Source: Firmicutes bacterium AM31-12AC (GTDB taxonomy: Bacteria; Bacillota; Clostridia; Lachnospirales; Lachnospiraceae). Taken from it: a DNA stretch of 32,482 nucleotides. The translations under genes were made by a program, and so were the position numbers. The notes beneath the pieces are model-generated. The model did no database searches. It was not told the DNA's origin and saw only the letters and a list, made by a program, of their open reading frames with translations. How positions within the stretch are numbered: position 1 is the first letter of the stretch; each line of letters begins with the position of its first letter. The stretch lies in the NCBI GenBank assembly GCA_003480425.1, contig QUJA01000030.1:1-32482 (forward strand), read 5' to 3'. This document shows, in pieces, positions 27,219-32,482 of this stretch.

Positions 27219-28607
27219 CTATTCTGTTTCTTTTCTCTTCTGCAGTTCTGCTACAATCTCAGGATATCTCTTCTCAAGATCATACTTCTTTAAGAGGATA
27301 AACATGATTACGAAAAGTGCAAGCGGAATGTAGATACCAAATACAAAGATTGCTGTATCTACCGATGCCGGCTGAACATCAAGTGCTGCTTTATAACCTG
27401 CTGCTGCGAGAAGCCATCCGATCAGGGATGCTCCGATACCGGATCCAATCTTACTTCCGAATGAGTTTGCACTGTTTGTCATACCTACAATACGTTTCCC
27501 GAACTTGTAATCATTATACTCAACACAGTTATTAACCATTGCTCCAAACAGACACATCAGAGGTATATTGGCAAATGTTGTAACAACACCACCTGCAATA
27601 CATGTTGCAAGGCTATATGGAGTAAATACTCTGACTAAACAAGCTACAGCTCCCATAACACAGGAAATCATACAAGTTTTTGTCATACCTAATTTGGATG
27701 CCATCGGTCCTGTCAGGATAAATCCAAGGAATGTAGGGATCAGTCCGACTGCTCCAAGAAGTGCTACGATGTTATCATTTCCAAGAATATATTTTGCATA
27801 ATATGTACCACCGGATGTGCTAAGTCCGTAAGAAATATTCATTATAAACTGAAGTACAAGCATGATCACCCAGTATTTGTTCTTGAAAAGAATCTTAAGG
27901 CCTTCTGCAAATGGCACATCCTCATCTTCACTTTTTTCCACAATCTGCACATTTTCCTTTGAAACCTTGTAAAGTAACAATAAAGAAAGTACTGAAATCA
28001 ATCCAAAGATTACAGCAACTTTAATCCATGCACTCTGTGTTCCGCCAAGCATATTTGTAATCGGAATCAAAAGGATCGCAATGATCATTCCTGCAATATA
28101 TCCGAATGCTGCACGGAAGATACCCATCTTACCACGCTCTTCAGAGCTCTCTGTACGCATAGCCATCAATGCTCCGTAAGGAATTGCAACTGCTGTGTAA
28201 ACAACTGCTGTGATCAATATATTTGTGATCAATACATATGCTGCCTGTATTCCGCTGCCTGCATTCTTTGGCACTGTAAACAGTAACACGATCATTACAA
28301 ATGCCGGAATCGCCATTCTAATGAACCAAGGACGACATTTTCCTTTTGGTGATTTTCCGGCATCCATGATTTTACCCATAAGAAGATCTGAAAATGCATC
28401 GATAATCTTTGCAACCAGAAGCATTGTCGCAACCATTCCTGCTGCCAATCCAACCTTCTCTGTATAGAAGTAAGTCAGCTGTCCCACCAGACCAGACATA
28501 ATGTTCAGTGGCATTTGTCCAAGACCATCACCGAGATAATCTGTCATTCTCATTGATTTCTGAACTCCCATTGAGTCCAGACCAAGTTCTTTTTTTGTTT
28601 TAGCCAT
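27219..28607 (-). CDS. GPH-family (MFS) sugar:cation symporter (second copy)
   Basis: The 462-residue protein is a 12-segment GPH symporter and a paralogue of 16031-17437 (GVQKSMRMTDYLGDGLGQ, QLTYFYTEKVGLAAG, KIIDAFSDLLMG, CRPWFIRMAIPAF, GGTQSAWIKVAV). It would import a small glycoside or oligosaccharide with a cation. It lies between the GH3 gene (80 bases upstream) and the GH78 gene (82 bases downstream); I find no terminator or promoter in either gap, so the three are probably one transcript. GAGAGGG precedes the start. The two paralogues differ mainly in the cytoplasmic loop after segment 6, which is shorter here. Confidence 0.9.
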   Translation of the reverse strand: MAKTKKELGLDSMGVQKSMRMTDYLGDGLGQMPLNIMSGLVGQLTYFYTEKVGLAAGMVATMLLVAKIIDAFSDLLMGKIMDAGKSPKGKCRPWFIRMAIPAFVMIVLLFTVPKNAGSGIQAAYVLITNILITAVVYTAVAIPYGALMAMRTESSEERGKMGIFRAAFGYIAGMIIAILLIPITNMLGGTQSAWIKVAVIFGLISVLSLLLLYKVSKENVQIVEKSEDEDVPFAEGLKILFKNKYWVIMLVLQFIMNISYGLSTSGGTYYAKYILGNDNIVALLGAVGLIPTFLGFILTGPMASKLGMTKTCMISCVMGAVACLVRVFTPYSLATCIAGGVVTTFANIPLMCLFGAMVNNCVEYNDYKFGKRIVGMTNSANSFGSKIGSGIGASLIGWLLAAAGYKAALDVQPASVDTAIFVFGIYIPLALFVIMFILLKKYDLEKRYPEIVAELQKRKETE

Positions 28608-28687
28608 TTTTTGTCCCTCTCTTATTTTTTCCTTATCCCGTTATTCTCAGCTTACTGTGAATAACAACTCTTTATTACAATCTCATC

Positions 28688-30982
28688 CTATAATTGATTC
28701 AACGCATTTACCATCTGCTCAAGCATCTCTCTCTTAATTCCCGGAACGAAGCTTAGAAGCTGACGAAGCGGCATTCCTTCCATCATGGCTGCCATCATTT
28801 CCTGATTCACAACCCCTGACTGGTCATTTTCATTTGCTTCTGCCATATCCATTGCTGCATCATTCTGTTCCATTCCCTGCATGAATGGTGCCATCACAAC
28901 CTGTGCTTTCGGATCACGCATCAGCTCACCAAGACAAGTATTTAAGGAATATACCTTTGGAATTTCCTTTGTCGGATGTACCAAAATTTCTCCGCTTAAG
29001 CACATTTGATCTGCATTTTCTCCAATCATTACCTGATAACTACCTTCTTCTGCATACCAATCATGGATCTGAGTGTTCCAGTAAGCAAAAGCTCTCTCAT
29101 CTAAAGTAAATGTAACTGTCTTCTCTTCTCCTGCCTCTAAGGATACCTTTTCGAATCCTCTCAGCTCTCTGACCGGACGTACCACTTCTGTCTCCGGAGC
29201 TGCAACATAAAGCTGAACAACCGTCTTTCCGGCACGTTTTCCTGTATTTTTAACCTTTACACTTACTTCTACATGTTCTTTGTCGGACATTTCTTTCTTA
29301 TCCAACTGAAGATCACTGTATGCAAATGTTGTATAAGATAATCCGTAGCCAAACGGGAATGCTGTTTCCATCTTTCTGGATGTGTAATAGCGATATCCGA
29401 CAAACACACCTTCCTGATAAACTGCATTGTCAAATCCTTTTCCATAAGTCAGATAACATGGTGTATCTTCCAGACGAAGTGGAAATGTCTCTGCAAGACG
29501 TCCGCTAGGATTCTTTCTTCCTGAAAGTACTTCCGCAACCGCTTTTCCTACAGCCTCTCCTCCAAGATAAGCTTCCAGAATTCCTTCCACCTGATCTTTC
29601 CAAGGCATGATAACCGCAGAACCATTATGAAGAACTACTACTACATGTTTCTGTACTTCAAGCACTTTTTTCACAAGCTCATTCTGGCAATTTGGAAGTT
29701 CCATATGCTTTCTGTCATATCCTTCCGATTCGAAGTTATCCGGAAGTCCAAGGAAAAGAACCGCTACATCAGCCTCCTCTGCAATCTTCACTGCTTCGCT
29801 CTGAAGTGCTTCTACAACTTCGTCTTTCTCATCCTGATATCCTTCTGCAAAAGTCACGTTCGCAAGTTCCGGAATTTCTTTTGCCGCATCCAGTGCTGAC
29901 TCTACTTTCCAGCTATTGATGTGAGAACTTCCTCCACCCTGATATCTAGGTGTCTTTGCATATTTTCCGATAAATGCAATCTTCTTATCAGAAGTCAGTG
30001 GAAGAATTTCATTTTCATTCTTTAATAATACCATACACTCCGCTTCGATTTCAGCCGCTGCTTTGTGATCTTTTTCATAATCGAATACAGCTTTCTCATC
30101 ACGATTCTCTGTGTAACGGAAAATAATATTAAGAATTCTTTCACAAGCCTGATCAACTACGCTCTCATCAAGTTTTCCTTCCTGAACCGCTTTTACGATC
30201 AGTCGGTCATTTTCATAATCTCCAGGCGGCATCTCAAGGTCAAGCCCTGCTGCAAGTGAAGATACTCTGTCATTTACTGCACCCCAGTCTGAAACAACAT
30301 ATCCGTCAAATCCCCATTCTTCTCTTAAGATTTCTGTCAGATACTCCTTGCTGTCTCCTACAAATTCTCCATTAACGCGATTGTAGGAACTCATAACTGT
30401 CCAAGGTTTTGCTTTCTTTACTGCGCCCTCGAAGGATGCAAGATAGATCTCTCTCAGAGTTCTTTCATCCATATCAGATGAGTTTGTCATACGGCGTTTT
30501 TCCTGATTGTTTGCAACAAAATGCTTTGCACTTGTTCCAACCTTCTTGCTCTGTACTCCTTCAATCAGTGCTGCTGCCATCTCTGTGGATACATATGGAT
30601 CCTCTGAATAATACTCAAAGTTTCTTCCACAAAGTGGTGAACGCTTAATATTCATGGCAGGTCCTAGAAGTGTACTTACGTTCATTGCCTGACATTCCTG
30701 TCCGAGCAATTCTCCCTGTCTGCGAATCAAGTCACGGTCGAAACTAGATGCTGTTGCACATCCGGCCGGAAAGCAAATTGCTTTTTCGCTCTCATTGATT
30801 CCAAGATGATCTGCTTCCTCTGCCTGCTTTCTGACTCCATGCGGTCCGTCTGTTACCATGACTTTCGGGATCCCTAATCGTTCTATACCCTTGAGATTCC
30901 AGAAATCAGCACCGGAACACATTCCAGCTTTCTCTTCCAGTGTCATCTTAGAAATCAAGTTCTGAATCTTTTCTCTTTCCAT
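28688..30982 (-). CDS. GH3 beta-glycosidase (beta-glucosidase/xylosidase type) with C-terminal helical tail
   Basis: The 764-residue protein has the full GH3 order: TIM-barrel domain (VMVTDGPHGVR, SAKHFVANNQE at 151-161, nucleophile Asp232 in VVSDWGAV), alpha/beta sandwich (VLFLGLPDNFESEGYDR, acid/base probably Glu420) and a fibronectin-III-like domain (about 570-665). It would remove beta-linked glucose or a similar sugar from the non-reducing end, in the cytoplasm. After the FnIII domain an extra 90 residues include TCLGELMRDPKAQ (682-694), a Met/Asn/Asp-rich linker and GMPLRQLLSFVPG (736-748), ending VNALNQL. This tail resembles that of the GH78 two genes downstream. GGAGG is nine bases before the ATG. 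It is the first gene of the operon, facing the second AraC regulator. Confidence 0.9.
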   Translation of the reverse strand: MEREKIQNLISKMTLEEKAGMCSGADFWNLKGIERLGIPKVMVTDGPHGVRKQAEEADHLGINESEKAICFPAGCATASSFDRDLIRRQGELLGQECQAMNVSTLLGPAMNIKRSPLCGRNFEYYSEDPYVSTEMAAALIEGVQSKKVGTSAKHFVANNQEKRRMTNSSDMDERTLREIYLASFEGAVKKAKPWTVMSSYNRVNGEFVGDSKEYLTEILREEWGFDGYVVSDWGAVNDRVSSLAAGLDLEMPPGDYENDRLIVKAVQEGKLDESVVDQACERILNIIFRYTENRDEKAVFDYEKDHKAAAEIEAECMVLLKNENEILPLTSDKKIAFIGKYAKTPRYQGGGSSHINSWKVESALDAAKEIPELANVTFAEGYQDEKDEVVEALQSEAVKIAEEADVAVLFLGLPDNFESEGYDRKHMELPNCQNELVKKVLEVQKHVVVVLHNGSAVIMPWKDQVEGILEAYLGGEAVGKAVAEVLSGRKNPSGRLAETFPLRLEDTPCYLTYGKGFDNAVYQEGVFVGYRYYTSRKMETAFPFGYGLSYTTFAYSDLQLDKKEMSDKEHVEVSVKVKNTGKRAGKTVVQLYVAAPETEVVRPVRELRGFEKVSLEAGEEKTVTFTLDERAFAYWNTQIHDWYAEEGSYQVMIGENADQMCLSGEILVHPTKEIPKVYSLNTCLGELMRDPKAQVVMAPFMQGMEQNDAAMDMAEANENDQSGVVNQEMMAAMMEGMPLRQLLSFVPGIKREMLEQMVNALNQL

Positions 30983-31071
30983 ACTGTCGTTTCCTCCTTA
31001 TTATGATGTATTGCTAGTTACATTGTTATCGGGTTTTCATCATGGCTATATCATAACGAGATTACGCGCCA

Positions 31072-31118
31072 TTTTATTTCATTTTTAAACTTTTATTTAT
31101 ATATTTATACTTTTATTA
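31072..31118 (-). promoter_or_regulatory. Repeated boxes in the GH3 / second araC divergent region
   Basis: ACTTTTATT occurs at 31089 and 31109, exactly 20 bp apart, and a third TTTTATT lies at 31072, 19 bp before the corresponding bases of the first. On the minus strand (toward GH3) these read AATAAAAGT and the last one lies about 16 bases before a TATGAT-type -10 candidate. The rest of the 238-base gap 30983-31220 is AT-rich leader with nothing else recognisable. Confidence 0.5.
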
Positions 31119-31220
31119 TGCTTTTTTCTATTGACTTGGGAAATATTTTCGATTAAGCTGATGACAGAAAGAATTCAAATCGAACGTCTATTTTATATAA
31201 AGAAAAGAAAGTGAAAACTT

Positions 31221-32429
31221 ATGAAAAAGAATTATTCTCTGATTAATTTTATAAAAGCTTATTACCCAGATTCGAATATCCCCATGTATCTTTTTTCGGC
31301 TGAAAAATGTATTTTCTGCATGCCGGAACAGGACGAACTGACTTATCCTCCATTCCAATATCTTCAAGAACTTTTTTCAGGTTCCGAGCGTATCACTTAC
31401 TGTATAACTGAATATGGCATTATTTTTTGCTCTCTTAGATTAAATCACTTGAAAAACGGTTACATTGTTTTTGGTCCAGTCACAACTGTGCCTTATTCTG
31501 AGTCCGATCTGCAGCGTTTATACAAAGACTACATGGTATCAAATGACATTCACTCTGACTTTAATTCTTTTCTCCGTCAGATTCCGTGTCTGTCTCTGAG
31601 TTCTCTGTTAAAGAAATGTATCTTCCTCAACTATTGTCTGCACGAAGAACTGCTTTCATTTGAAGAGCTTCCTTCTGTCGGACAGGCATTGTCTGATGGT
31701 GACGTTATGTCAGATACCTCTCTTCTTTTGGAAGAAACTTATCAGAAAAAGGAAAATGAACAGCACAACCAGACTTATATTCTTGAGGAACAGCTTCTAA
31801 GACTTGTCCGCACCGGTGACTACGAAGGCTTCAAAAGATTTGCTTATAGTGAAAGCAATTTTCATACCGGTGTCACAGGATCTACTGCTCTTCGTCAGTT
31901 AAAGAATAATATTATCATCACAACGACCTTATGTACCCGTGCCGCGATTGAAGGCGGACTGGATTATGACACTGCATATCAGCTCTCCGACTATTTCATT
32001 CAATCCTCCGAAAGACTAACAAACGCGGATCGGTTAACTGATCTTCTTGGAAAAGTCAGTTATACTTTTGCAGAAAAGGTAGCACAATCAAAAACGCCCG
32101 TCTCTACAGACGAGCGTATGCAAAAAGCAATTCGATATATTCAGCAGAATACAAACCAGCATCTTACAGTCGGAAATATTGCTGATTATGTTGGATTTAG
32201 TAAATCTTACTTCTCTGCTTATTTTAAGAAAACGCTTGGTTTTTCCGTCAGTACATTTATCCTTCGCTGTAAACTGGAAGAAGGAAGAGAACTTCTGCAA
32301 TACACGGATAAGTCTATCAGTACGATCAGCGAATTCCTGTGCTTTTCCAGCCAGAGTCATTTTCATACCGCATTCAAAAAACAATTCGGAATGACACCTT
32401 CTGAATATAGGAAGAGTACCAACGGGTGA
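31221..32429 (+). CDS. AraC-family transcriptional regulator (second copy)
   Basis: The 402-residue protein ends in an AraC double helix-turn-helix (HLTVGNIADYVGFSKSYFSAYF, then STISEFLCFSSQSHFHTAF and GMTPSEYRK). The first 300 residues are a sensor region paralogous to the regulator at 14835 (ALRQLKNNIIITTTLCTRAAI and YDTAYQLSDYFIQSSERL in both proteins' style). It is divergent from the GH3 operon and separated from it by 238 bases with 20-bp-spaced boxes, so it most likely activates that operon. The ribosome site is weak (AAAGTG). A palindromic repeat starts right after the stop. Confidence 0.85.
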   Translation: MKKNYSLINFIKAYYPDSNIPMYLFSAEKCIFCMPEQDELTYPPFQYLQELFSGSERITYCITEYGIIFCSLRLNHLKNGYIVFGPVTTVPYSESDLQRLYKDYMVSNDIHSDFNSFLRQIPCLSLSSLLKKCIFLNYCLHEELLSFEELPSVGQALSDGDVMSDTSLLLEETYQKKENEQHNQTYILEEQLLRLVRTGDYEGFKRFAYSESNFHTGVTGSTALRQLKNNIIITTTLCTRAAIEGGLDYDTAYQLSDYFIQSSERLTNADRLTDLLGKVSYTFAEKVAQSKTPVSTDERMQKAIRYIQQNTNQHLTVGNIADYVGFSKSYFSAYFKKTLGFSVSTFILRCKLEEGRELLQYTDKSISTISEFLCFSSQSHFHTAFKKQFGMTPSEYRKSTNG

Positions 32430-32430
32430 C

Positions 32431-32482
32431 GGGAGTGCCAATCGGGGACGGAGTTTAGTGGCTTTTTTGCTTGCAAAAAGCC
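32431..32482. repeat. Palindromic intergenic repeat, copy C (cut by window end)
   Basis: The sequence GTGCCAATCGGGGACGGAG, then TTTAGTGGCTTTTTTGCTTG and CAAAAAGCC, matches the left arm and core of copy A (GCCAATAGGGACGGAGTTT, TGGCT, T-run, GCTTGC, A-run, AGCC). The right arm begins but is cut off by the end of the window. As with the other copies it begins within a few bases of a stop codon. Confidence 0.75.

Overview
This window looks like a chromosomal segment of an anaerobic gut Firmicute, most likely Lachnospiraceae (Mediterraneibacter/Dorea/Blautia-like). The indications are low-to-mid GC, strong AGGAGG-type ribosome binding sites, a BaiCD/BaiA-style redox locus, GPH sugar symporters and cytoplasmic glycosidases without signal peptides. 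This placement is inference; no rRNA or other marker gene is present. Almost all genes are on the minus strand; the main plus-strand genes are three regulators and one very small toxin-like peptide.

Region 1 (1-3.6 kb): the C-terminal end of an unidentified plus-strand gene at the window edge; a truncated SAM methyltransferase; a MATE transporter fused to an RsbW-like ATPase domain, preceded by a STAS anti-anti-sigma gene; and a MmcQ/YjbR-MGMT fusion in which the usual PCHRV motif is PCFRV. A long perfect palindrome follows the last gene.

Region 2 (3.6-10.7 kb): a reductive locus. It holds two classical SDRs (one closely resembling the bile-acid 3alpha-HSDH BaiA, both in length and in catalytic residue positions), a 1153-residue fusion of a BaiCD/BaiH-type flavin/Fe-S ene-reductase with an extended SDR and a C-terminal zinc ribbon, and a divergent MerR-type regulator. 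The promoter of the fusion gene has the 19-bp -35/-10 spacing typical of MerR control. A 28-residue holin-like toxin gene and several relics lie between the SDR genes. The likely job is stepwise reduction of an enone/ketone such as a steroid, bile acid or plant aglycone; the substrate is unknown.

Region 3 (10.7-21.9 kb): a glycoside locus controlled by an AraC-family protein: GH78 alpha-L-rhamnosidase plus a GH43 broken by an amber codon; a GPH symporter; and GH43 plus GH2, each with a probable single-base deletion. All three leftward promoters carry two TTACAATA boxes exactly 20 bp apart, which defines a probable AraC regulon.

Region 4 (21.9-32.4 kb): a second, intact locus of the same type: GH3, GPH symporter, GH78, GH43 and a carbohydrate-esterase-like hydrolase, with a divergent paralogous AraC regulator that has its own 20-bp-spaced boxes. 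The GH3 and GH78 proteins, which are unrelated, end in a similar short helical tail, and the GH43 and esterase of the two loci carry helical inserts. Relics of the toxin gene and of an AAA-ATPase lie between the two sugar loci. A palindromic intergenic repeat directly follows gene ends at 2.8, 5.0 and 32.4 kb.

Together, the sugar loci would import small rhamnose/arabinose/galactose/glucose-containing glycosides and cleave them in the cytoplasm; the reductive locus could act on released aglycones or on host steroids. That link is inference.
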